In this document: piece after piece, positions 1-10,737 of the stretch
Position numbering within the stretch: position 1 is the first letter of the stretch
Layout of the letters: each line of letters opens with the position of its first letter
NCBI GenBank assembly: GCA_024226315.1
Contig: JAAELT010000286.1
Coordinates: forward strand, 40,796 to 104,795
Source: a bacterium
Lineage (GTDB): Bacteria > Acidobacteriota > Thermoanaerobaculia > Multivoradales > J023
DNA length: 64,000 bases
Reading direction: 5' to 3'
Notes under the pieces: model-generated
What the model was told of the DNA's origin: nothing
The model's input: the letters and a program-made list of their open reading frames with translations, nothing else
The model's database searches: none
Position numbers and translations under genes: made by a program

Positions 1-475
1 CGACCGCCGCGAATCCCTCCGCGTGTTTAGCGGCGTCGCCCAGGATCTCTTTCACCTGCTCGGGGCGGAAGTGGTGAAGGCAGTTGAACATGGTGCGTAC
101 CCGCGCTTCTTTCGGCGGCCGTAGCGCGTTGACCGGTTGGCGATGGAAATCGATGCCCGACTCGGCTTCCTTGAGACGGGTGAAGGACGGAACGTTCGGA
201 TAGAGATCGCTGAGCAGGAGCAGAGGCCGGTCGCGCTCGGCCAGGGGTGCGGTCATGCTGTTCCAGGTCTTGACCGCCAGCTCGCCGGATCCCGAGCACA
301 GGTCCATCACCGAAGTCGGCCGGACCCGTTGCAGGAAGCCTTGGAAGTGGCCGGACAGACTGCCGAAAGCGTCCATGGCGTCCAGGCAACGGCCCATACC
401 CGATTGGAACAGGCGCCGCCATGAGGCCGGGTACCAGGTCTGTTCGTGAAGCTCGATGAGGTGGAAGCGACGCAT
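1..475 (-). CDS. Class I SAM-dependent methyltransferase, C-terminus cut by the window edge
   Basis: The frame runs off the left end of the window, so only about the first 158 residues are present. The SAM-binding motif I region reads VMDLCSGSGELAVKTW, followed by a beta-2 segment LLLLSDLYPN and a motif IV-like MFNCLHHF, which together mark a Rossmann-fold methyltransferase. The N-terminus MRRFHLIELHEQTWYP matches the lead-in I associate with a family of uncharacterised bacterial methyltransferases that act on an unknown substrate. I chose the ATG at 475 because a GGAG lies about 10 nt upstream and the family N-terminus begins there. The frame is open a little further, to a TAG near 541-543, with no better start. 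A perfect TATAAT lies about 120 nt upstream. The substrate cannot be read from the sequence. Confidence 0.75.
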   Translation of the reverse strand, partial: MRRFHLIELHEQTWYPASWRRLFQSGMGRCLDAMDAFGSLSGHFQGFLQRVRPTSVMDLCSGSGELAVKTWNSMTAPLAERDRPLLLLSDLYPNVPSFTRLKEAESGIDFHRQPVNALRPPKEARVRTMFNCLHHFRPEQVKEILGDAAKHAEGFAAV

Positions 476-596
476 CGGCGTGATCTCCAGGTGGTCCTGC
501 AAGCGCAGGGTGAGATGCCACTCCCGCGCGACGCAGTCAACCTACCGCGGCCAGCTTACGAATCGCCTTACAGCGCCCTGCGAGGGGATGCGCAGG

Positions 597-625
597 ATTA
601 TACCGAACATCCGGTAGGTAGGCTA
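597..625 (-). promoter_or_regulatory. Candidate sigma70-type promoter for the methyltransferase
   Basis: On the minus strand a perfect TATAAT (597-602) is preceded by a 17-nt spacer and a weak -35 (TAGCCT, 620-625). It lies between the porin stop and the methyltransferase start and would give a leader of roughly 115 nt. The -10 is seen directly; activity is inferred. Confidence 0.4.
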
Positions 626-680
626 GATGCCTCTGACACCACCAGACTCCCGGGTTTCGCAGCCGACCGGGGAGGGCCGC

Positions 681-1970
681 TTAGAAGCTGACCGAGAAGC
701 TCAGGATGGTGTACTCACCGCCATCCGACACGGCGGTTACCGGCCGCAGCCCGATCGGAAAAGGAAACGGCGGCGCGAAGACCGGCACGATGCCAATCTG
801 CTCGGTCGTGACATCGAAGTGGTGCTCGAGCTTGAGGACGAGATTCGATGAAAACAGGTAGCTCAAAGAGGCGGCGATGTCCTCGCGAAACCGGATGTCG
901 ACGTCCTCGGTGATCGGCAATCCCCCGAAGACCGGCTGGAAGAAGTCTTCCTTCGGTTGCTTGGCATCCGAGAATTCCGCCTGGACATAAATCCGGAGTT
1001 TCTCGTTCGGATGGTAACCGAGCTGGCCGTACCAGAGTGGAAACTCGCCGCCCGCGAAGACCTCGTCGGGATCGGCCTCGAACGTGCGGTACTCGGCCCG
1101 AGCCACGAAGCGGTCGCCGGCGTAATCGAAAGACGCCCAGAAATCGTCGAACGTGTCCTCTCCGCCGACCGGTCTGAAGAGGCCTTCCAGGCCTCCGGAT
1201 ACGTCCCGCTGCTGGTACCCGGCGCCTAAGCGAAGGCCATACACCGGGGTGTTGAGCCACAGCGAGACGCCGAATCCGTCAGCGGTGGCGAGGCTGGTCT
1301 CGCCCTGGCCCAGAGACGGAGACTCGACCAGATCCCAGGTGCCGAGATAGGCGTCGAAGTCGAGGCTCCATTCGCTCTGGGCTGCGAACGTGTGAGAAAA
1401 TACCACGCCGTCGACGGTCTCACTGGTGAAGCTGCCCTCGCGGTAGAACGTGAACGCCGGCCGATAGAACGGCAGCACCGTACCCACGTCGCGCAGCTCG
1501 TTGAAGATGCCGAAGGGAATCTGGACGCGCCCGATCTTGATCGAGGTGTCGTCTCCGATGCGCCGCTCGTAGAAGGCCCAGTCGAGTTCGATCTCGTCCT
1601 CCACTTCCTCGATCGGACTGTCGCCCAGCGACCGACTGCTGAACTGTACGATGACGATGTCCTTCGTCGAGATCTCGTAACGAAACTGCAACGCCATCGC
1701 TCGGTAGTCGAAGGTCCCGTCTTCCGGGATGCCGAGAATGCGCTCGTCGTCGGTGGGGGAGAAGAAGCCGCCCTCGGAGAAACTGGCGGTGGCATAGGCC
1801 TGGGTCAGGAAGCCGTGGACGGTAAGCTTGGAGAGCGTTTGCGAGATACCGGACGAGCCGGAGTCGCCATCGTCTTGCGGATCGGCGTTGGCGGGCTGTA
1901 TCGAGCCGACGATCAGCAGCCCAAGAACCAAAATAGAAGCGACAACGACCTGCCTGTAGGGAGCCTTCAT
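681..1970 (-). CDS. Outer-membrane porin-like beta-barrel protein
   Basis: 429 residues. An N-terminal signal peptide (MKAPYRQVVVASILVLGLLI, then a small-residue cleavage region ending near ANA) is followed by an acidic linker and a body of alternating strands rich in aromatic residues. It ends in SFSVSF, the terminal phenylalanine expected for BAM-dependent insertion. Phrases such as IKIGRVQIPFGIFNELRDVG resemble the early barrel strands of phosphate-selective/OprP-like porins (inference). Start chosen at 1970 because AGGAGG sits 7 nt upstream; a longer open frame exists to 2102 but would bury the signal peptide. Probably a monocistronic outer-membrane channel; substrate unknown. Confidence 0.75.
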   Translation of the reverse strand: MKAPYRQVVVASILVLGLLIVGSIQPANADPQDDGDSGSSGISQTLSKLTVHGFLTQAYATASFSEGGFFSPTDDERILGIPEDGTFDYRAMALQFRYEISTKDIVIVQFSSRSLGDSPIEEVEDEIELDWAFYERRIGDDTSIKIGRVQIPFGIFNELRDVGTVLPFYRPAFTFYREGSFTSETVDGVVFSHTFAAQSEWSLDFDAYLGTWDLVESPSLGQGETSLATADGFGVSLWLNTPVYGLRLGAGYQQRDVSGGLEGLFRPVGGEDTFDDFWASFDYAGDRFVARAEYRTFEADPDEVFAGGEFPLWYGQLGYHPNEKLRIYVQAEFSDAKQPKEDFFQPVFGGLPITEDVDIRFREDIAASLSYLFSSNLVLKLEHHFDVTTEQIGIVPVFAPPFPFPIGLRPVTAVSDGGEYTILSFSVSF

Positions 1971-2019
1971 ACCGGTACCTCCTCCTCTTTCCAATGGTTG
2001 GACAACCCTGCTGGCCGCC

Positions 2020-2048
2020 AGTTTACACCAAGCGCCGCCAAAGGTCAG
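2020..2048 (-). promoter_or_regulatory. Candidate promoter of the porin gene
   Basis: Minus-strand CTGACC (-35, 2043-2048), a 17-nt spacer and TAAACT (-10, 2020-2025); each hexamer matches four of six consensus bases. It would give a leader of about 43 nt carrying the strong AGGAGG. Confidence 0.35.
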
Positions 2049-2129
2049 CAATAAGAGTTCGGATGAAACATCCAAGAAATGCAATATGTGACTCGATGCC
2101 ACACGTCCGACCGTTCGGTATGTCGGACT

Positions 2130-3269
2130 TCAGGTCGCGTTGTCCAGCCTTTGGAGCAGCCGTCTTCCGACCGCCTCTAAGCGCCAGTCGCGCAGCTCCT
2201 CCGGCAACACCGGCCTGCGACCGCCGAGGAACCTCCTCATCAACTCCTCGATCAGCCGGCGGGTCGCCAATAGCTCGGGGACGACTCCGAGCTCAGCGGC
2301 CGCCGCCGCGACCTCCTGGCGCAGCTCATCGACCCGCCGGCGATGGGGCTTGAGGTCGAGCAACGGCTCGGGGTGGGGCAGGCCTTCCGTCTCGGGCTCG
2401 CTGCGGCTGATGCGTAGCAGCGCCGCGCCGTGGCGGCGCAGTGTCGCCGTGCCCAGCCCCTGGATCCTCGCGAGCGCTTCCCGGTTCCGGGCGGGCCGCC
2501 GCGTCAGCTGCAGCAGGACGCGGTCCTTGACCACGAAGCTGCGCGGCAGGTCGCGTCGCCGCGCCTCCTCCTCGCGCCAGGCGCACAGCGCGCGCAGCCG
2601 CGCCAGCTCGGGCAGCGACAGGCTGGGGAATTGCCGGATGCGCCTGTAGGCTGTCTCCGGGGCGGGCAGAAAGCGCCGAGCGTCCGCCAGCTTCTCGACT
2701 GCTTGCTGGGCCCACACCATGCGCTCCAGATCGAGCAACCGATCGCTCAGCAGCTCGTGGGCCGGCAGTAGATAGGCCACGTCGAGCGCCGCGTAGGCGA
2801 GCTGCGACTCGGCGAGAGGCCGGCGCAGCCAGTTGGTACGGGTCTCGCCCTTCGGAATCTCGGCTTCGAACAGCGTGCGCACCAAACCGGCGTAACCCAT
2901 GGAATGACCGACGCCGGCGATCGACGCCGCGATCTGGGTATCGAAGAGCGGCCGCGGGAACTCACCGAACAGATGGTAGAGAACCTCGAGGTCTTCGCTG
3001 CACGAGTGCAGTACCTTGAGCACGTCGCGGTCGGCGAGGACCGCCTGCAGCGGCGTCAGGTCTCGCAGCGCGATCGGATCGACCAGCCAGGTGGCGTCGT
3101 CGTCGGCCACCTGGACGAGTCCCAGGCCGGGGTAGAAGGTGCGCTCGCGCACGAATTCTGTATCGATGGCCAGGACGCAGGCCCGCGACCAGCGCTCGCC
3201 GGCCGCCGCCAGTTCCTCTGGACTGGTCACGAGCTCGAAGGGTCGTGAGTCTGCCGTAGGCTGCGACAT
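2130..3269 (-). CDS. rnd: Ribonuclease D
   Basis: 379 residues. The DEDDy 3'-5' exonuclease domain occupies roughly residues 10-190: DTEFVRE (exo I) near residue 36, an exo II region with LHSCSEDLEVL, and YAALDVAYLL (exo III, Tyr and Asp) near 165-175. An HRDC domain follows at roughly 210-290, where a helical basic segment contains RRPARNREALARIQGLG. RNase D trims 3' ends of tRNA precursors and other small stable RNAs. The start ATG overlaps the stop of the upstream mscS-like gene by one base (TGATG), so the two are probably translationally coupled. Last gene of the secA-mscS-rnd run. Confidence 0.93.
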   Translation of the reverse strand: MSQPTADSRPFELVTSPEELAAAGERWSRACVLAIDTEFVRERTFYPGLGLVQVADDDATWLVDPIALRDLTPLQAVLADRDVLKVLHSCSEDLEVLYHLFGEFPRPLFDTQIAASIAGVGHSMGYAGLVRTLFEAEIPKGETRTNWLRRPLAESQLAYAALDVAYLLPAHELLSDRLLDLERMVWAQQAVEKLADARRFLPAPETAYRRIRQFPSLSLPELARLRALCAWREEEARRRDLPRSFVVKDRVLLQLTRRPARNREALARIQGLGTATLRRHGAALLRISRSEPETEGLPHPEPLLDLKPHRRRVDELRQEVAAAAAELGVVPELLATRRLIEELMRRFLGGRRPVLPEELRDWRLEAVGRRLLQRLDNAT

Positions 3270-4366
3270 CAGGAGGCGCTTCTTTTTCGATCGGGCGCCG
3301 CGAGATCGGACATCTGGCGGACGTAGAGATCGCGTTTGGGGTAGGGGAACTCGATGCCTTCGGCCTCGAAACGGCTGTAGATCTCGGAGTTGAGGGCGTC
3401 GATCACCCGGCCGCGGAGTACCGGTTCTTCGACCCAGGCGAGCAGCTCGAGACGCAGGCCGGAGTCTTCGAAGGCCCGGAAACGTACCCGCGGATCCGGC
3501 TCCCGGCGGACACCCGGGTGATCACGCGCGATCTCCAGCAGGAGCTCGCGGACCCGGTCGAGGTCCGACCCGTAGGCCACCTGCAGCTTGATGCGAACTC
3601 GTCTGTGGCGCGCCGGGCCGCCGGCCTCGTTGATGATCTTGGAGTTGGCGAGCACCGAGTTGGGGATGATGATCTCGAGGTCGTCGCGGGTCAGCAGCCG
3701 GCTGGAGCGGATGCCGATGCGCGCGATCTCGCCCCGCTCACCGGTCTCCAGCACGATGAAGTCTCCGACCGTGAACGGTTCGTCAGCGAGAATCGAGACG
3801 CCGGCGAAGAGATTGGCCAGGGTGTCCTTGGCGGCGAGGCCCAGGGCCAGGCCGGCGACGCCGGCCGACGCCAGCCACCCGGATACCGACACGCTCCATG
3901 CGAGCAGGAGGAAGTAAATGCCGCCCGCCACGAGGATCACCGTGGCCGCGTTCTCGAGCACGGGCAAGGTCTGGGGTTGGACGAAGTTGAAACGCTCGTG
4001 ATTGCGCGACAGGGCTCCGAGCACCAGTCGCGTGAAGCGCAGCGCGAAGCCGAGCCACAGCAGGATCGCAACCGTCGCCAGGATCGATCGAGCGTAGCGA
4101 TCGAACGGTTCCGGGACGGCGAGCAGCAGCAACGCCAGGTGAATACCGATCAGCAGGATACTGGCCGAGACCGGCCCCCGGAGCAGTGCGAAGGCACGGT
4201 CGTCGAGCTCGGTCCGCGTCCGCCGGGTCAAGACAGGCAGGGCGCGTGCCAGCATCAGCTCGGCCACTTTGGCCGCCACCGCTGATCCGGCCAGGATCAG
4301 GATCGCCCGGACCCAGGGGTCAGAGCCCAGGACGGCGATCAGGTCTTCGAGATGCTCGCGGCTCAT
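3269..4366 (-). CDS. MscS-family mechanosensitive ion channel
   Basis: 365 residues. Several N-terminal membrane helices (for example ILILAGSAVAAKVAELMLA and ILATVAILLWLGFALRF) lead into the pore-lining TM3-like segment, which is rich in small residues (GWLASAGVAGLALGLAAKDT). The MscS beta domain follows (VGDFIVLETGERGEIARIGIRS and DLEIIIPNSVLANSKIIN). It should act as an inner-membrane safety valve opening under hypo-osmotic stress. Size fits a small MscS/YnaI-like channel. It starts 25 nt after secA and overlaps rnd by one base, so it is the middle gene of that operon. Confidence 0.92.
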   Translation of the reverse strand: MSREHLEDLIAVLGSDPWVRAILILAGSAVAAKVAELMLARALPVLTRRTRTELDDRAFALLRGPVSASILLIGIHLALLLLAVPEPFDRYARSILATVAILLWLGFALRFTRLVLGALSRNHERFNFVQPQTLPVLENAATVILVAGGIYFLLLAWSVSVSGWLASAGVAGLALGLAAKDTLANLFAGVSILADEPFTVGDFIVLETGERGEIARIGIRSSRLLTRDDLEIIIPNSVLANSKIINEAGGPARHRRVRIKLQVAYGSDLDRVRELLLEIARDHPGVRREPDPRVRFRAFEDSGLRLELLAWVEEPVLRGRVIDALNSEIYSRFEAEGIEFPYPKRDLYVRQMSDLAAPDRKRSAS

Positions 4367-4391
4367 CGTGCGGCGGTCCGCGAGCCGTCGG

Positions 4392-7145
<2,754 letters not shown>

Positions 7146-7267
7146 GGAATCGTTCTCTCACGCGGAAGATCAGGGAGGGGAGGGGCCGGCCGGCAAAGAA
7201 TCCAGCCAGCGGGGACCGGACGCCTCGGGCGACCCGGGGCGTCAGTCTATCAGAGCAGGGAGCCCCG

Positions 7268-8206
7268 TCAGGGACCGGTGCCGTCGAGGATGTAGCCGCG
7301 CGGGTTGACCGCCCGGCCGTCGACGTGCACCTCGTAGTGGACGTGGGTACCGGTGGCGCGCCCTGAGGAGCCCACCAGCCCGATCACGTCGCCACGCTTG
7401 ACTTGCTGGCCGACCTTTGAGTGGATACGCGACATGTGGCCGTAGCGGGTCATGAAGCCGAAACCATGGGAGATGTACACCGCGTTGCCGAGCCCGGCGA
7501 CACGCCCGGCGCGGGTGACGATGCCGTCACCGGTGGCCAGGACTTCCTTGCCCGCCGGCGCCACGATGTCGATGCCGCGGTGGAACGCCCGATCTCCGTC
7601 GAACGGATCGCTGCGGTAGCCGAAGCCGCTGGTCAGCAGGCCTCGCACCGGAGTCACGGCCGGGGTGGCGGAGATCAGGGAGTAACGCTCGTCGAGCTTG
7701 CGCTCCAGCATCTGCATGCCGGTGTTCATCTCGATCAGGGTCCCTTCGAGGGCCGCCATCTGATCGCCCATCGCGGAGTCGTACTCGTCGGGGCCGGGGC
7801 CGCCAATGCCGCCTTCTTCGCTTGGCGACAGCTCGGTCACGCCGGCGACGATCGCCAGCTTGTGAATGCGCTGCTGGTAGTCGGCGACCTGCTGCTCCAG
7901 GTCCCTGATGCTGGTCTCGAAGCCCTGGTTGACCGTGCGAAGGTCGGAGTTCTCCACTCTCACCTGCTCGAGCTCGCCGCGGTCGAAGCTGGTGTTGAAG
8001 TAGGCGATGGTAGCGAGGATGCCGCCGACGGTGACCAGCGCCAGGGTGGCCGCGATGAGGCCGACCTGGAGAGACGAGAGCCGCCATTTGCGGAACTTGG
8101 CCCGCGCGTGGGGGACGAAGATGATGGTGTGCTGTTTCAAGGGCTTGGCGTTCGATCCGAAGTCGGTTGAGGTGGAACCGGACGGTGGGAACCGACCGGG
8201 ACTCAA
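7268..8206 (-). CDS. M23-family (LytM) peptidoglycan endopeptidase with membrane anchor and coiled coil
   Basis: 312 residues. A short cytoplasmic N-terminus precedes one membrane helix (VGLIAATLALVTVGGILATI, about residues 49-68), a coiled-coil segment (about 75-120) and a C-terminal LytM domain. The zinc-site motifs are HRGIDIVAPAG (first His and Asp) and GTHVHYEVH (HxH). Such proteins cut peptide cross-links in peptidoglycan or, when degenerate, activate amidases; here the metal ligands look intact. I chose a TTG start at 8206 because GGGAGG lies about 5 nt upstream; a second TTG at 8140 has no comparable ribosome site. It has its own promoter-like sequence at 8300-8327. Confidence 0.9.
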   Translation of the reverse strand: MSPGRFPPSGSTSTDFGSNAKPLKQHTIIFVPHARAKFRKWRLSSLQVGLIAATLALVTVGGILATIAYFNTSFDRGELEQVRVENSDLRTVNQGFETSIRDLEQQVADYQQRIHKLAIVAGVTELSPSEEGGIGGPGPDEYDSAMGDQMAALEGTLIEMNTGMQMLERKLDERYSLISATPAVTPVRGLLTSGFGYRSDPFDGDRAFHRGIDIVAPAGKEVLATGDGIVTRAGRVAGLGNAVYISHGFGFMTRYGHMSRIHSKVGQQVKRGDVIGLVGSSGRATGTHVHYEVHVDGRAVNPRGYILDGTGP

Positions 8207-8299
8207 CGCCCCTCCCAGGAGAAAACCGGGCGATCAAATCCGGCTCTGCAGCTCTAACGGCAGCTCTGACGGCAACTAACAAACTGACCGAATGGCTGG

Positions 8300-8327
8300 A
8301 TTGTACCCAAAACTCGGAAAGAGTCAA
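8300..8327 (-). promoter_or_regulatory. Sigma70-type promoter of the M23 peptidase gene
   Basis: Minus-strand TTGACT (8322-8327) and TACAAT (8300-8305) separated by 16 nt, each one base from consensus. It is the best promoter match I found in the window. It predicts a start near 8293 and a leader of about 87 nt ending in the GGGAGG before the TTG start. Confidence 0.6.
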
Positions 8328-8346
8328 GCGTCTTACATATTGGCAC

Positions 8347-9360
8347 TTAGCTATATGTAGGAGTGGCCGGAGCGGACCCCTCGCGGGCGGTGGTCTGCTC
8401 GAGCAGGTCCACCAGCAGAGCCCAGACCTCGTCGGGTTGATCCATCATCAACCAGTGGCTGGCTCCGCCGACGCGGCGCACAGGTAGATCGGGTCGCAGA
8501 TTGTGCAGGCTGATCGGCAAGGTGTTGAGGTCGCTGACCATCCCGACTACCGGACCATCGTACCTGTCGAGCGCCACTAGCGGGTTGTACGACGCGGAGC
8601 CCTCGAGCATGCCGATGGCGATCTCTACCGGCACTTCCGCGAGCTGATCGAGCACCAGATCGGCGACGTCCGGACGGGCTCCCATCAGCATCTGACGGAA
8701 GTACCAGTCGAGCTCTTCGGCTGGATCTCGCCGCAACTGATCGAGAAAGTGTCGGCGTTGTTCTTCGCTCTCGCGGCTCTGGTCGCCGCTGGGATCGACC
8801 AGCAGCAGGCCGGCAATGCGCCGTGGGTGGGAGCCCGCGTACTCGATCGCCGCCGAGGCCCCGAGGCTGTGGGCTACCAGGATCGTGCGGCGGCAGCGCA
8901 GACCGTCGACCACGGCGCCGATGACCCCGGCGAGCGCGGGGATGGAGTAGTCACCGTCCGCCGCCGGATCGGAGCCGCCGTGCCCGGGCAGATCGACGGC
9001 GACCGTGTGCAGCGCGGGGCCGGCCGCGGCCAATTGCGGCGACCACTGTTCCGCTCGTCCAGCGAGACCGTGGACGAAGACCACCGGCAGCCTGCCGTCG
9101 CGGTGGCGCTCGAGCACGCGCAGAGTGCCGGCCGGTCCCGGGATCCAGGACTCCGTCGTGTCGGTCGGCGGTACGAGTGGCGGTACCTCCGGCGGGTCAT
9201 CGCGCCGACGATCCAGGCTCCTCGCGGCCAGTCTGCGGTTTCCGGCCAACATCGCGGTGACCGCGAGGCCCAGGGCGCCCAGGCCCAGCCAGCCCCACAG
9301 ACCGGGTCCGCGGTGTCTGCGGTGTCGCCGCCTCGGACGGGCGTTTATCTTGTGCCGCAT
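8347..9360 (-). CDS. Alpha/beta-fold hydrolase
   Basis: 337 residues. A very basic N-terminus (MRHKINARPRRRHRRHRG) precedes a membrane helix near residues 20-38 (WGWLGLGALGLAVTAMLAG), so the enzyme is probably membrane-anchored with a positive-inside start. The hydrolase core shows VVFVHGLAGRAEQW (oxyanion region), VAVDLPGHGGSD, the nucleophile elbow VAHSLGASAA (Ser) and the late His in GGASHWLMM. Substrate unknown; the fold covers esterases, lipases and epoxide or haloalkane hydrolases. No Shine-Dalgarno is visible at this start. The upstream bases are instead occupied by a four-copy direct repeat (9362-9420). Confidence 0.85.
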   Translation of the reverse strand: MRHKINARPRRRHRRHRGPGLWGWLGLGALGLAVTAMLAGNRRLAARSLDRRRDDPPEVPPLVPPTDTTESWIPGPAGTLRVLERHRDGRLPVVFVHGLAGRAEQWSPQLAAAGPALHTVAVDLPGHGGSDPAADGDYSIPALAGVIGAVVDGLRCRRTILVAHSLGASAAIEYAGSHPRRIAGLLLVDPSGDQSRESEEQRRHFLDQLRRDPAEELDWYFRQMLMGARPDVADLVLDQLAEVPVEIAIGMLEGSASYNPLVALDRYDGPVVGMVSDLNTLPISLHNLRPDLPVRRVGGASHWLMMDQPDEVWALLVDLLEQTTAREGSAPATPTYS

Positions 9361-9361
9361 C

Positions 9362-9420
9362 GGTGATGCTCGAGACGGTGATGCTCAAGGAAATGGTAAT
9401 GCTCGAGGACTGTGATGCTC
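9362..9420 (-). repeat. Four imperfect direct repeats directly upstream of the hydrolase start codon
   Basis: Plus-strand cores GGTGATGCTC (9362), GGTGATGCTC (9377), GGTAATGCTC (9395) and TGTGATGCTC (9411), followed alternately by GAG and AAG. The period is 15, 18 and 16 nt. On the coding (minus) strand this is GAGCATYACC repeated four times, ending one base before the ATG. The array replaces the usual ribosome-binding region. Confidence 0.7.
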
Positions 9421-9450
9421 AAGAAAACGGTGGATCTCGCGGGGACGATG

Positions 9451-10737
9451 TCAGCGCGTTCCCTCGTCGCCGGCGGTATTCTCCTCGGCAGCGGCGCCAG
9501 GTTCCGCATCACCCTCTGCTTCGCCCTCGATCAGCTCCGCCGCCAGCGTTGCGCGGTGGAACTCGACGAAGCGGGGCGAAAAGAAGCTGACCGTGGGCAC
9601 CGGTGGCTCGGTGCGCTCGCAGGCGGACAGATCCAGGCCCGCGAGCTCGATCAGATCCTCGTCTTGCTCGCCGCCGAGGACCCACAGCGCGTGCCGGGAC
9701 GCGGCTCGCAACAGACAGGCGTGAGACCGGGCCCGGCGGTCGCGCGAGAAGTCCGCTTCCACCAGCAGATCGAGGGACGTCTGGGGCTCGCCGCCGAAGA
9801 AGGCCTCGGCGGCGCGAGCGAGCTTCTCGGGCGGACGTCGCGCCGCGCGGCGCAGGGCGGCGACGGCCACCGTCAACTCGTCGGTGAGCGCCGAAAGCTT
9901 GTTCGCGCCCGCTCCCGCCTTGCTCTCGACGATCGACGCGAGCACCTGGTCGACGGCCGCCACGCTCGCGCCAAGTCGGCGCGGGTAGGGCGCCAGGCTC
10001 GAAATCGAGCGCAGCACCCGGCGAGCGCTCTGCTCGGCGTCCTGCACCTTCTCGAGCGCGTCGGCGGTCGCCGCGTTGAGCTCACCGAGGCGTTCGCGCG
10101 CGCCGACCACACAGGCCTCGACGGCATTCATCGCCTCACCTGCACCGTTCTTGGCGCCGTCGAGCAGGTCCAGGTCAGCCTGATCGCGACCTTCACCTAG
10201 CAACTCGCGAGCCGATCGCAACTTGTCCTCGGCGGCGCGTTGCCGCGCATCGAAAGAGGGCTCTCCCGACTCCCAGATTGCTGCCAGCTCTGGCGTCCGG
10301 CTCAGGGTCGCGAGTGCGTCGCGCCGTTCGGCGACCTGGTCGAGCAGGCCTTCGACTTCGGCGGCGGCGTCACGGACCTGGCGCAGGTGATTGCGGCAAC
10401 GCTCACGGCGGTCGGTGAGGTCACCGGCGTGCTTGGACCTCTGAACCTGCCCCTGACGCTCTGATTCCGCGAAGGATTCGAGCGCCATCCGGCAATCGCC
10501 ACTCTCGGCGAGAGCGACGCCCAGAAAGTAGTGCGGTACGTAGGCGGTCTTCAGCAGCCGGTTGACCTTCTCCCGTGGACGCTCGGCGATGGCTGCGCGA
10601 AAGAAACGCGCGGCATCGTCGAAGCGCGTCGCCTCGACCGCAGCGACGCCCAGCTTGTAGGCTTCGCGGGAGTCGGCCGCCGCGACGCCGGCAGAGAGAG
10701 CCAGACACAACGTGGCCAGTGCAACGGCTCGCCTCAT
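9451..10737 (-). CDS. Exported helical (TPR/coiled-coil-like) protein of unknown function
   Basis: 428 residues. A signal peptide (MRRAVALATLCLALSAGVAA, cleavage near AAADS) is followed by a TPR-like start (YKLGVAAVEATRFDDAARFF and YFLGVALAESGDCRMALESF), then long helical stretches likely to form coiled coil, and an acidic Ala/Glu-rich tail. No enzyme motif is seen. The ATG at 10737 overlaps the kinase stop as ATGA, so it is translationally coupled to the Ser/Thr kinase. It may be an extracytoplasmic partner or substrate of that kinase (inference). The frame is open upstream inside the kinase gene, but the signal peptide fixes the start. Confidence 0.7.
   Translation of the reverse strand: MRRAVALATLCLALSAGVAAADSREAYKLGVAAVEATRFDDAARFFRAAIAERPREKVNRLLKTAYVPHYFLGVALAESGDCRMALESFAESERQGQVQRSKHAGDLTDRRERCRNHLRQVRDAAAEVEGLLDQVAERRDALATLSRTPELAAIWESGEPSFDARQRAAEDKLRSARELLGEGRDQADLDLLDGAKNGAGEAMNAVEACVVGARERLGELNAATADALEKVQDAEQSARRVLRSISSLAPYPRRLGASVAAVDQVLASIVESKAGAGANKLSALTDELTVAVAALRRAARRPPEKLARAAEAFFGGEPQTSLDLLVEADFSRDRRARSHACLLRAASRHALWVLGGEQDEDLIELAGLDLSACERTEPPVPTVSFFSPRFVEFHRATLAAELIEGEAEGDAEPGAAAEENTAGDEGTR

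Noticed and set aside
7219..7243. Hairpin GACGCC/GGCGTC between the M23 gene and secA as a terminator
   Set aside because: Only a 6-bp outer stem and no T-run; could be an attenuator but not supported.
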